Shown here one piece after another: positions 26,731 through 34,851 of a DNA stretch of 64,000 nt (the stretch's first letter is position 1; each line of letters begins with the position of its first letter). This DNA is from Staphylococcus edaphicus (lineage in GTDB: Bacteria > Bacillota > Bacilli > Staphylococcales > Staphylococcaceae). Where the stretch lies: contig NZ_MRZN01000012.1 of assembly GCF_002614725.1 (NCBI RefSeq), forward strand, positions 1-64,000, given 5' to 3'. Under the pieces are notes generated by a model. That model was not told the DNA's origin, did not search any database, and worked only from the letters and a program-made list of their open reading frames with translations. The translations under genes and the position numbers were made by a program.

Positions 26731-26974
26731 AATGTTTTTAACAAGCAATTACTATGAATAAATCTATATTCATGGTTTATTTTAAATATTACTACATACA
26801 AATTTCTAGTTGTACATACGTGTAACTTCACATATTTTTCACAAATAATATATTAAAAATAAAATAGTAACATGATAAAATTAAATTGTAAAACGGAAAA
26901 TTAGTGAAAATATTGGCCGGTTTATTAGGGCTAAGTTTGGAGTAATTGGACTAAATCTAGGCATATTAATTATA

Positions 26975-27301
26975 TTGCTATTCATGTATTTAATCCCGAT
27001 TATCCTAAATTTTATTGCTATTATAAGTTGTAAAAAACCTTATAAGAAACGCGAAATTCTTGGAACATCGATTATTAGTACACTTTTTTATTGTATATAT
27101 TCATATTCGTTAATGAGTACATCTGTATTTAATGCATTTATTGATAAATACAAACATAATGATGGTAATTTCTTTGTAGAGATAGAGCCTAATTTTATAG
27201 GTATGCCACAAATAATATTTGTCTTTTTAATCCATTTCACTATTTTATACGTATTGTGTAGGTTATTTTTAGAAAGAAGTGATATAAATGTTAGAAATTA
27301 A
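26975..27301 (+). CDS. Small membrane protein, probably 5'-frameshifted, leading an ABC exporter operon
   Basis: The frame encodes about 108 residues with three likely membrane segments and a basic stretch (CKKPYKKRE). No good ribosome-binding site precedes the first usable start (TTG 26975 or ATG 26984). The frame is open upstream to 26885 without a start codon, while the neighbouring frame starts at GTG 26904 and reads MKILAGLLGLSLE before a stop at 26943. Joining the two frames near 26939 would give a natural hydrophobic N-terminus, so a one- or two-base indel is suspected. Its end overlaps the ABC ATPase start by 14 bp. Family not recognised. Confidence 0.55.
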   Translation: MLFMYLIPIILNFIAIISCKKPYKKREILGTSIISTLFYCIYSYSLMSTSVFNAFIDKYKHNDGNFFVEIEPNFIGMPQIIFVFLIHFTILYVLCRLFLERSDINVRN

Positions 27302-28166
27302 AAACATTAGTAAATCATATAATAAGCATGAGTCCCCTATTATTCATGACATTAATTTGGAAATTAAAACTGGTGAAATAGTTGGATTGATTGGTAGTAA
27401 TGGTGCTGGAAAGACTACTTTAATGAAATTAATAGCTAAAACTAAAAAACCTACGGAAGGTCAAATATATATCGATAATATAGAAATATTTAGTAAAGAT
27501 AATGTGCTAAATGACGTAGGCATTATGATTGATATGGTCTTTTTCCCGCATTTATCCGCAAGAGAAAACGTTGAATTTTATTTAAAAGTTAACAATTTAG
27601 AAAGTTACAATCACAATATTGATAAAGTTTTAAAGTTAGTAGGTTTAGAAAATACTAAAAATAAGAAAGCTAGTAATTTTTCTTTTGGCATGAAACAAAG
27701 ACTAAGTTTAGCTATATGTTTAGTTTCAGAACCAAAATTAGCAATTATGGATGAACCTTTTGTTGGACTAGATCCCAATGGTGTTAATACTTTAATTAAG
27801 TCCTTAAAGGAATGGGCTATTAAAAAAGGGATGACCGTTTTGATTTCAAGTCATCAATTAAATGAATTAGAAGAAATATGTAATCGATTCACGATATTGA
27901 AGCATGGCACATTAAAAGAAGCTAATTTGGGTCAGGAAAAATATTTAAAAATATCAGTTAAAGAGAAAATACTAGAAGAAGATGAAAAACAATTAACTTT
28001 AAAATTTAAAACAATACAAAATATTAGTGAAGCGTCTATATATTTAAATAGTGAAAGTAAAGAAATGAGTGATATTATCAACTATATGTTGCCTAAATAT
28101 TCACTAGATTCAACAGAAACAATTGGTGATAATCTGTATGATTACTTTAATGAGGGGGATTGTTAA
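27288..28166 (+). CDS. ABC transporter ATP-binding protein
   Basis: An ABC ATPase of 292 residues. Walker A GSNGAGKTT is at residues 36-44, the signature is the degenerate SFGMKQR, and Walker B is LAIMDEP near residue 160, followed by a switch His (ISSHQ). The C-terminal 70 residues are an extension typical of BcrA/lantibiotic-immunity ATPases. It is translationally coupled to the permease gene (TAATG). An export or immunity role against a peptide antibiotic is likely but not proven. Confidence 0.92.
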   Translation: MLEIKNISKSYNKHESPIIHDINLEIKTGEIVGLIGSNGAGKTTLMKLIAKTKKPTEGQIYIDNIEIFSKDNVLNDVGIMIDMVFFPHLSARENVEFYLKVNNLESYNHNIDKVLKLVGLENTKNKKASNFSFGMKQRLSLAICLVSEPKLAIMDEPFVGLDPNGVNTLIKSLKEWAIKKGMTVLISSHQLNELEEICNRFTILKHGTLKEANLGQEKYLKISVKEKILEEDEKQLTLKFKTIQNISEASIYLNSESKEMSDIINYMLPKYSLDSTETIGDNLYDYFNEGDC

Positions 28167-28921
28167 TGGCACTTTATAAAAATATTTTCATGAATTTGAT
28201 TTCTAAAAAATCAGTTTGGCTATTGTTTATCATTGGCTTATATCCCTTATTAATTTTACTAACTTCATTGTTACCTACAAATTTCATGCAAATAAGTGGC
28301 GAAAAAAATGGCTTGTATGGCTTAGATTTTTTCACTGCTATTTTAAGTACACAATATCAGTTTGTTATACCTTTGATATTAATGGCCTATTTTGTAAGTG
28401 TTATTTTTTATGAAGAATTTATTTCTGGCCGGTTAATATTCTTTAAAGATATAAATAGAACCAAGTTATTAAACAGTAAGTTAATCGCCTTGTTAAGTGT
28501 CTATACAATATACTTTGTGATTCTCTTTTTATCTTCAGAATTTTTGTTCTATGCTTATTTAGTACATTTTGATTACGCTTCTAATAAATTTTTACCTAAT
28601 GAACTAACTACGACTTTAAATGATTTACTAATAATAATTAGTACAATACTGTCATCTTTTATATCAGTCTATTTAGCCATCATGTTATCCATGAAATTTT
28701 CAACTGGTTTTACAATTTTAGGTGTTATATTCTCATTTATGTTAATTTCGATTTCACCTATGGTTAAAGGACTAGATATTTTCTTCCCTGCAGGATATAC
28801 AAATGCACATCATTTATATAATTTTGGTATCAACCTTTCAATCATGCTAATTATAACAATGATATATTGTAGTGTATTTTATTTTATTAGTAGAACTATA
28901 TTTAATAAGTTAGAATACTAA
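28166..28921 (+). CDS. ABC-2-type transporter permease
   Basis: A membrane protein of 251 residues with about six membrane segments, of the EpiG/BcrB type, pairing with the preceding ATPase. The ATG at 28166 overlaps the ATPase stop codon and follows gaggggg. Base composition of the three-gene unit is clearly more AT-rich than the genes on either side, hinting at acquisition by transfer. Confidence 0.85.
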   Translation: MALYKNIFMNLISKKSVWLLFIIGLYPLLILLTSLLPTNFMQISGEKNGLYGLDFFTAILSTQYQFVIPLILMAYFVSVIFYEEFISGRLIFFKDINRTKLLNSKLIALLSVYTIYFVILFLSSEFLFYAYLVHFDYASNKFLPNELTTTLNDLLIIISTILSSFISVYLAIMLSMKFSTGFTILGVIFSFMLISISPMVKGLDIFFPAGYTNAHHLYNFGINLSIMLIITMIYCSVFYFISRTIFNKLEY

Positions 28922-28964
28922 TCGTTTAGTGATTTTTTAAATTTAAAAGCACTGACTCACATTA

Positions 28965-28995
28965 AAACCACCCTGAAAATGGGTGGTTTGTTCTA
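28965..28995. terminator. Terminator after the ABC operon
   Basis: A 9-bp perfect stem (28965-28973 with 28981-28989) with T-rich sequence downstream. It lies between convergent units. Confidence 0.88.
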
Positions 28996-29077
28996 TAAGG
29001 ATAGTCCTATTTAACTACATAACCTCTAATAATCCACTATATTCTGGAACGCCAATCAACTGGATGACTGATCTTGT

Positions 29078-30031
29078 TTACTGCTCTAGCGCCTTTTGAT
29101 AAAAATAATTTGCAACGACAATATCTACAATTGCCACACCCACTGATTTGAAAATAGTAATTTCATCATCAGATAAGCGACCAGCCAATTGATCAGCAAT
29201 GATATGGCCTAATTCACCATGCAACCCATCTTGAGCAAAGACACCCTCGTTTACTGGATTGATTAGATCACCCGTTTCTGCCATAGCCGCTTCTTGTGCC
29301 TCCACTACAACTTTATCTGCATCTGCAATCGCTTGTGATGGCAATTCTTGCATATCCGGTTTAAATGATCCCACTGCATTCACATGTACACCTGGTGATA
29401 AGCGTTGTTGAAACACCGGTGTTGTCGCATTTGTTGCCGTTACAATGATATCTGCACTATCCATTGCGGATGCGACATCCTCGTATACAACTAAATCTAA
29501 AGAGGGATGCTTGTCCTGAATGTTTTTTGAAAATTTAAGTGCTTTGTCATAAGTACGATTATAAAATTGAAGACGTTCAATATCTCTTACAGCAAGTACT
29601 GCTTCAATCAAACCTTCAGCTTGATCACCAGTACCAATCACACATAATGTTTTCGCATTTTCACGAGCGAGGTGTTTTGTAGCAACACCTGAAATAGCAC
29701 CCGTTCTTATCTTTGTTAAATGTGAGCCTTCTAAGATTGCGAGCGTTTCTCCAGTTTCATAATCTGAAAGCGTCACAGAACCAACAATCGTAGGCTTACC
29801 TACCTTAGAATTATTCGGCGCTACCGTAACTGTCTTAACACCAGCCACTTTCAATGTATCTGAAAGTGCTGGCATCACAAGGTATCGATTTGCTTCATTA
29901 AATGGTAATGAATAGCGTAGTGGTGTATCTGTGTTACCTTCCGAATACGCTTTAAGCGAATCCGCGACCGCTTCAACAACTTCCTTCATATTTAATAATG
30001 CTGCTTGTTCTTGTGCATCTATATAACGCAT
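29078..30031 (-). CDS. Ornithine cyclodeaminase / mu-crystallin family protein
   Basis: An NAD(P)-binding enzyme of 317 residues. The Rossmann motif CVIGTGDQAEGLIEA is near residue 131, with the family blocks KIRTGAISGVA and NAVGSFKPDMQELP. Members act as ornithine cyclodeaminase, alanine dehydrogenase or ketimine reductase; the lack of clear ornithine-binding specifics prevents a choice. The gene lies 19 bp after a small membrane protein gene on the same strand and could be co-transcribed with it. Confidence 0.88.
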   Translation of the reverse strand: MRYIDAQEQAALLNMKEVVEAVADSLKAYSEGNTDTPLRYSLPFNEANRYLVMPALSDTLKVAGVKTVTVAPNNSKVGKPTIVGSVTLSDYETGETLAILEGSHLTKIRTGAISGVATKHLARENAKTLCVIGTGDQAEGLIEAVLAVRDIERLQFYNRTYDKALKFSKNIQDKHPSLDLVVYEDVASAMDSADIIVTATNATTPVFQQRLSPGVHVNAVGSFKPDMQELPSQAIADADKVVVEAQEAAMAETGDLINPVNEGVFAQDGLHGELGHIIADQLAGRLSDDEITIFKSVGVAIVDIVVANYFYQKALEQ

Positions 30032-30049
30032 AAGTCACCCCTATTTGCT

Positions 30050-30457
30050 TTAATTATCAATAATATCTGTGTTCTTCTCAAACTTATTGGTGATGATATA
30101 CCATATAATAAAAATAACACCAATAACTAACAAACATAGCCACATCATTTGTCCACTTAAGTATGCCGTAACAAAAAATATAGCTGCTAACAATCCGTAA
30201 AACACCATATTTCTAACGAATAGTAGCCAATAGTCTGCTTTAATACTGATTGTTGTTTTAATATCTGGATCTTCCGTTTTAATATAATACTTCGTCCTAC
30301 GAACACCTTTAATAACCACAAAAATAAGTGCTAATATCATCAGCATTGTTAGAATTTGGGTATACAATTGATTGTTTAAAAAATCCGATAGCATCGCAAA
30401 GCCTACGCCTGTAACGATAGGCATCCAATCCTTATCATCAGCATTCGCATTCTTCAT
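30050..30457 (-). CDS. Small membrane protein of unknown function
   Basis: A protein of 135 residues with a charged N-terminus and about four hydrophobic segments (around residues 13-25, 33-50, 78-98 and 104-122). It may be co-transcribed with the ornithine cyclodeaminase-like gene. The ATG is preceded by gaaggtgat. I do not recognise a family. Confidence 0.75.
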   Translation of the reverse strand: MKNANADDKDWMPIVTGVGFAMLSDFLNNQLYTQILTMLMILALIFVVIKGVRRTKYYIKTEDPDIKTTISIKADYWLLFVRNMVFYGLLAAIFFVTAYLSGQMMWLCLLVIGVIFIIWYIITNKFEKNTDIIDN

Positions 30458-30563
30458 CAGTCAATCACCTTCAATATGTCTATATTTGTCATTGTCCCTA
30501 ACATAACATATTTCCATTGAAAATAATCACTGCTTTAAAATTGAATTGCATGACGTACTTCTA

Positions 30564-31340
30564 TTACTGTACCGTATAACCACCGTCTATCAATATAGCT
30601 TGACCCGTCACGCTTTTCGCACTTTCACTACATAAGAACAATGCATAATCCGCAATATCTTTAATATCTAACAAGCGCTTTTGAGGAATCAATGGATATA
30701 AGACGTCTTCCAACACCTGTTCCACTTCGACGCCTCTTTCTTTTGCTAAGTCTGCCATTTGATTACGCACTAATGGTGTATCAATATAACCTGGACAGAT
30801 TGCATTCACCGTAATCCCTTCTGTAGCAGTTTCTAGCGCCGTCACTTTGGTTAAACCAATAATGCCATGTTTCGCACTATTATATGCGGCTTTTCCCGCA
30901 AAACCAATCACACCATTAATCGATGCCATATTTAAAATACGTCCAAACCCTTGCTTCTTCATAATCGGCAACGCATATTTTGTACCGATAAAACTCCCCG
31001 TTAGCATAATATCAATCATCTGTCTGAACTTTTCTGTTGGGAATGACTCGATACTTTCAACATGTTGTAGTCCCGCATTATTAAATAATATATCCAGACG
31101 TCCGTAGTGTTCAACGGTTTGATCTATCATTGATTTTACAGCATGTTCATCTGTGACATCGACTTTTATGCATATACATTCCAACCCTTGAGATTGTAAT
31201 ACGGCTGTTTCTTGCTTCAATTTATCTTCGTTTAAATCTGCAAGGACAACCTTTGCCTCATTTGCTAAAAATACTTTCGCAATTGCCAATCCAATACCGC
31301 TCGCGGCACCTGTAATGATTGTTACTTTATCTTTTACCAA
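30564..31340 (-). CDS. bdhA: 3-hydroxybutyrate dehydrogenase
   Basis: A short-chain dehydrogenase of 258 residues that oxidises D-3-hydroxybutyrate to acetoacetate with NAD+. It has TGAASGIG near residue 11, NNAG near residue 88 and the AYNSAKHG catalytic dyad. It follows scoB directly. A TTG at 31340 has aggtg at a suitable distance; a GTG at 31349, immediately after the scoB stop codon, is the alternative. With scoA and scoB it forms a ketone-body pathway feeding acetyl-CoA. Confidence 0.9.
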   Translation of the reverse strand: MVKDKVTIITGAASGIGLAIAKVFLANEAKVVLADLNEDKLKQETAVLQSQGLECICIKVDVTDEHAVKSMIDQTVEHYGRLDILFNNAGLQHVESIESFPTEKFRQMIDIMLTGSFIGTKYALPIMKKQGFGRILNMASINGVIGFAGKAAYNSAKHGIIGLTKVTALETATEGITVNAICPGYIDTPLVRNQMADLAKERGVEVEQVLEDVLYPLIPQKRLLDIKDIADYALFLCSESAKSVTGQAILIDGGYTVQ

Positions 31341-31349
31341 TCCTGACAC

Positions 31350-31997
31350 CTACTTTAAATGATTTTCAAAATGTGCATCCGTATGAGCTTCAACTTGTTC
31401 CAACGTTGTATCAGGTTGTAATTCAATAAGTTTCATAACACCATCCTCAAATTGAAATACGGCTAAATCTGTAATCAACGTATGAACCACTCCGACACCA
31501 GTCAAAGGTAATTCGCATTTAGACTTAATCTTAGACGCACCATGTTTATTCATATGATCCATAATGACAACCACTTTTTGAGCTCCAACTACTAAATCCA
31601 TTGCACCGCCCATGCCTTTCACAAGCTTACCTGGAATCATATAGTTCGCTAAGTCTCCCGTTTCTGAGACTTCCATACCGCCAAGGATGGCTAAATCAAT
31701 ATGACCACCTCGAATCATCGCAAATGATTCCGCATTATCAAAGTAAGACGCTCCTTTAGCTGCTGTTACTGTCTCTTTACCCGCATTGATTAAATCAGGA
31801 TTTACTTCAGATTCTGTAGGATAAGGTCCAATTCCTAGCAAGCCATTTTCAGATTGAAAATACACATTTTCAACATGATCATTCATTTCATTCGCAACCA
31901 ACGTTGGCATGCCTATACCTAAATTAATTACCATATCACTCTTAATTTCTTTCGCAGCACGTTGAATAATCTTTTGACGCTGTATTTTTTTATCCAT
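31350..31997 (-). CDS. scoB: 3-oxoacid CoA-transferase subunit B
   Basis: The beta subunit (215 residues) of succinyl-CoA:acetoacetate CoA-transferase. The catalytic glutamate is in FQSENGLLGIG, and MVINLGIGMPTLVAN marks the CoA-binding start. It overlaps scoA by 8 bp and is followed directly by bdhA. The ATG follows aaggagg. Confidence 0.95.
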   Translation of the reverse strand: MDKKIQRQKIIQRAAKEIKSDMVINLGIGMPTLVANEMNDHVENVYFQSENGLLGIGPYPTESEVNPDLINAGKETVTAAKGASYFDNAESFAMIRGGHIDLAILGGMEVSETGDLANYMIPGKLVKGMGGAMDLVVGAQKVVVIMDHMNKHGASKIKSKCELPLTGVGVVHTLITDLAVFQFEDGVMKLIELQPDTTLEQVEAHTDAHFENHLK

Positions 31998-32694
31998 GAT
32001 ACGCCTCCTTCACCGTGCGTTTTTCAATACGTTTCTCAAAATGTTCACCCTTATAGATGTAATCTACATAAACACCAGACATATGTACTTCATCCGGATC
32101 AATTTCTCCGATTTCAACAAGTTCTTCAACTTCAACGACTGTTACGTTAGCTGCCATGGCACATAAAGGATTGAAATTACGCGCTGTTTTTTCAAATACT
32201 AGATTGCCAAATGTATCGGCTTTTTGTGCTTTGACGATGCCAAAGTCACCTTTAATCGTGCGTTCCATTAAATAAGTTTCCCCATCGAACTCACGTGTTT
32301 CCTTCCCTTCAGCAATTGGCGTACCCACGCCCGTTTTAGTATAAAATGCAGGAATCCCTGCGCCACCAGAGCGTAACTTTTCCGCTAATGTACCCTGCGG
32401 TGTTAACTCCACCTCTAACTCCCCATTAATAAGTTGTTGTTCAAATATTTTATTTTCACCTACATAGGAACTAATCATTTTATCTATTTGCTTATATTCT
32501 AATAAACGACCTAAGCCGAAATCATCTACACCACAGTTGTTACTTACAACAGTTAGCCCTTTCGTACCTTTTGTACGAATCGCTTCAATACTATGCTCAG
32601 GAATACCGCACAAGCCAAATCCGCCAGCTAATACCGTCATGCCATCTCTCAGACCTTCAAATGCGCTATGTATATCTTTAATTACTTTCGACAT
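31990..32694 (-). CDS. scoA: 3-oxoacid CoA-transferase subunit A
   Basis: The alpha subunit (234 residues) of the same CoA-transferase, with VLAGGFGLCGIPE near residue 21 and the GAGIPAFYTKTGVGT block near residue 110. It is the first gene of scoA-scoB-bdhA. A good -10 (TATAAT) is on the minus strand at 32740-32745, about 45 bp before the ATG; the -35 is weak. Confidence 0.95.
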   Translation of the reverse strand: MSKVIKDIHSAFEGLRDGMTVLAGGFGLCGIPEHSIEAIRTKGTKGLTVVSNNCGVDDFGLGRLLEYKQIDKMISSYVGENKIFEQQLINGELEVELTPQGTLAEKLRSGGAGIPAFYTKTGVGTPIAEGKETREFDGETYLMERTIKGDFGIVKAQKADTFGNLVFEKTARNFNPLCAMAANVTVVEVEELVEIGEIDPDEVHMSGVYVDYIYKGEHFEKRIEKRTVKEAYHG

Positions 32695-32745
32695 TTGTGA
32701 ACCTCATTTCTAACTTTTGTTTTTTAATACCTAGTACTAATTATA

Positions 32746-33011
32746 CTCGAAATTTTTAATGAAGTCTTTTAATTATGTTTGCGGTTTCATAGATAGTTTT
32801 CAAATATAAATCTTAAAATAATTATTTAAAGTCGTTTTTGATATAGGAAATTCTAGTTTGTATATCAAAAATGATGTGATTTGAGATCTTAAAATTTACA
32901 ACAAGCTCATTCTAATTAGTACAGTCAATATACTTTAATTTTAGTAATACATATGGACAGTAAACGTTCCACTTTAAAATAATGATATTTTTATAATTAT
33001 AATACTAAAAA
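32746..33011. other. AT-rich intergenic stretch
   Basis: About 270 bp between the sco promoter and the terminator of the glycopolymer genes. I see no gene, repeat or regulatory structure in it. Confidence 0.5.
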
Positions 33012-33079
33012 TAGACAACCTTTATATCAAAAAAGACATAAAGGTTGTCTACTTTAAAAGTAATCAATCGATTACTTTT
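33012..33079 (-). terminator. Two adjacent hairpins ending the glycopolymer gene pair
   Basis: A stem of about 13 bp (33012-33024 with 33039-33051) and a second 10-bp stem (33056-33065 with 33070-33079) that reaches the stop codon. Both are T-rich downstream on the minus strand. Confidence 0.82.
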
Positions 33080-34830
33080 TAAAGTGTCATGTTAATCAGC
33101 ATTTTATTCAGTAACATTAGCTGTTCTGGAATGCTGTTTCTAGATACATCTGGGTGACTATTTATATGGTCATCTATTTTATTTATTATTCTTACATTCT
33201 TTCCTCTTATATTAGAAGCCTTTGAAAAGTTAAATTTTACTTTTTCGGAACATATTATGAATTTTTCGCTATTACTTTGACAACTCAAATAATTATTTAT
33301 ATCTTCAGTGATATCTTCTTTTCTTAAGTCTTTTAGAAAGTGTTCATCTTTCAAATTATATTCTTCTAAACTTATAATTGGATCAACTGCCAAGCATTTA
33401 TAATCCAATTTTGATGCATAATATAATGAGCCAGTGCCTCCTTTAGAAGCACCATATAAAACCACATCGTCATTTTTTATATTTAATTTTGATTGGACAC
33501 TTTTTATAGAACCTATTATATCATTTTCAAAATTTGGGTTATTAACTGTGTTGATGTAATGGGAACCATGAGAGCAATTTAAATCCATTATTCTCATAAT
33601 ATAAACATTTTTCACTATACTTCTTTCAATTCCATCAAAAAATTTAGGGAACATTCTATTTGTCATTAAATAATTATCATAAACATCCATTGGTGGCATA
33701 CATGTAAATATTACTAAAAGTTTTATATTTTCATCAGCTGAATTTAATTTTTTATCTTTTGGTGCATCTAATGTGTAAAAATTATTATTATATTGATGTA
33801 GATCTTTCCTTTTCCATAATTCTTTTATGTAGCTTCTTTTATATAATTTAGATGTTCCGTCATTATGATAATACAATATATAATCATTCAGTAATAAAAT
33901 CTTATATAAATTGTAAATATCAGTATTCTTTCTTGCTAATTCAATTATATTTTCACTTGTATTTAATACTACTTCCACTATTTTAGTATTTAAAATTTCA
34001 TAATCATAACCAACGTACAAACGTTGGACAGTTTTTTCTCCATCTTTTAAAAATAGTCCTTCACTGTCTTTTATATTAGTGATTTTTATTAATTTATTTA
34101 AGAAATCATTATAAAATTGAAGTTCATAATGTAAATAATATGCACCCCACAAATGATTCTTATCTAAATAATACTTTTTAGAAGTCATATCTAATTCTAA
34201 TACATCATAATTATTACATACATAACTATCTAACTTATCCCATTTACTATTCATCACTTCGATATCTTGTATAGAAAACCCATTCTTAACTCTATATTCA
34301 TTTAATGTACTCCCATCACTAAATTCATTAGAAAAGCGAGCTTTCACCAAAATAACCTTACAGCTTGGAATTTCGTTTTTCATAAAATTAAAAAATTCGT
34401 CTATTGATTTCTTCCATAATTTCATATACTCTTCGTAATTTTCTACAATATTTAATGTTTCTACACCATTTGAAGAGTGAATATCCTCATAATTTGGATT
34501 ATTAGATATGAAATGCGTATTGCTAATTTTTTTTATTCCAAATTTAATGTCTGGGTCAAAATCTAACAAAAGAAAATCTGGTTTTTCTTTTGTTATAATT
34601 GTTAGAAATTCCTTTGAGTATTCTTTGTATATCATAGTTTGAATATAAGGAGACTTATTTAAAAAGTCATTATTCACGCTTAAACTCATTTTTTCAGACA
34701 TTAAACTAAGCATAGTAGTTTGATTTTGATGAGCTATCACATTAAAAAATTTTTTATAATTTGGATTTATTTTAGTATTAAAATTATCTCTAGTAATACA
34801 AGAACCTATTGTCGCTATCTTTATTGTCAT
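33079..34830 (-). CDS. Two-domain surface-polysaccharide protein: DUF6270-like and Asp2/XcbB-like hydrolase
   Basis: A protein of 583 residues without signal peptide. Residues 1-240 resemble DUF6270 (start IATIGSCITRDNF, C-terminal DKNHLWG), an SGNH-like fold often found with capsule genes. Residues 360-583 are an alpha/beta hydrolase of the Asp2/XcbB type with the nucleophile elbow GASKGG (460-465, Ser462) and a possible catalytic His in DDH near 555. Asp2 proteins acetylate glycans; XcbB acts in capsule synthesis. It is 21 bp after the glycosyltransferase gene, so both form one operon. The DNA is markedly AT-rich, suggesting transfer. The exact reaction is unknown. Confidence 0.72.
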   Translation of the reverse strand: MTIKIATIGSCITRDNFNTKINPNYKKFFNVIAHQNQTTMLSLMSEKMSLSVNNDFLNKSPYIQTMIYKEYSKEFLTIITKEKPDFLLLDFDPDIKFGIKKISNTHFISNNPNYEDIHSSNGVETLNIVENYEEYMKLWKKSIDEFFNFMKNEIPSCKVILVKARFSNEFSDGSTLNEYRVKNGFSIQDIEVMNSKWDKLDSYVCNNYDVLELDMTSKKYYLDKNHLWGAYYLHYELQFYNDFLNKLIKITNIKDSEGLFLKDGEKTVQRLYVGYDYEILNTKIVEVVLNTSENIIELARKNTDIYNLYKILLLNDYILYYHNDGTSKLYKRSYIKELWKRKDLHQYNNNFYTLDAPKDKKLNSADENIKLLVIFTCMPPMDVYDNYLMTNRMFPKFFDGIERSIVKNVYIMRIMDLNCSHGSHYINTVNNPNFENDIIGSIKSVQSKLNIKNDDVVLYGASKGGTGSLYYASKLDYKCLAVDPIISLEEYNLKDEHFLKDLRKEDITEDINNYLSCQSNSEKFIICSEKVKFNFSKASNIRGKNVRIINKIDDHINSHPDVSRNSIPEQLMLLNKMLINMTL

Positions 34831-34851
34831 AACATTCTCCTATTTTGCAAT

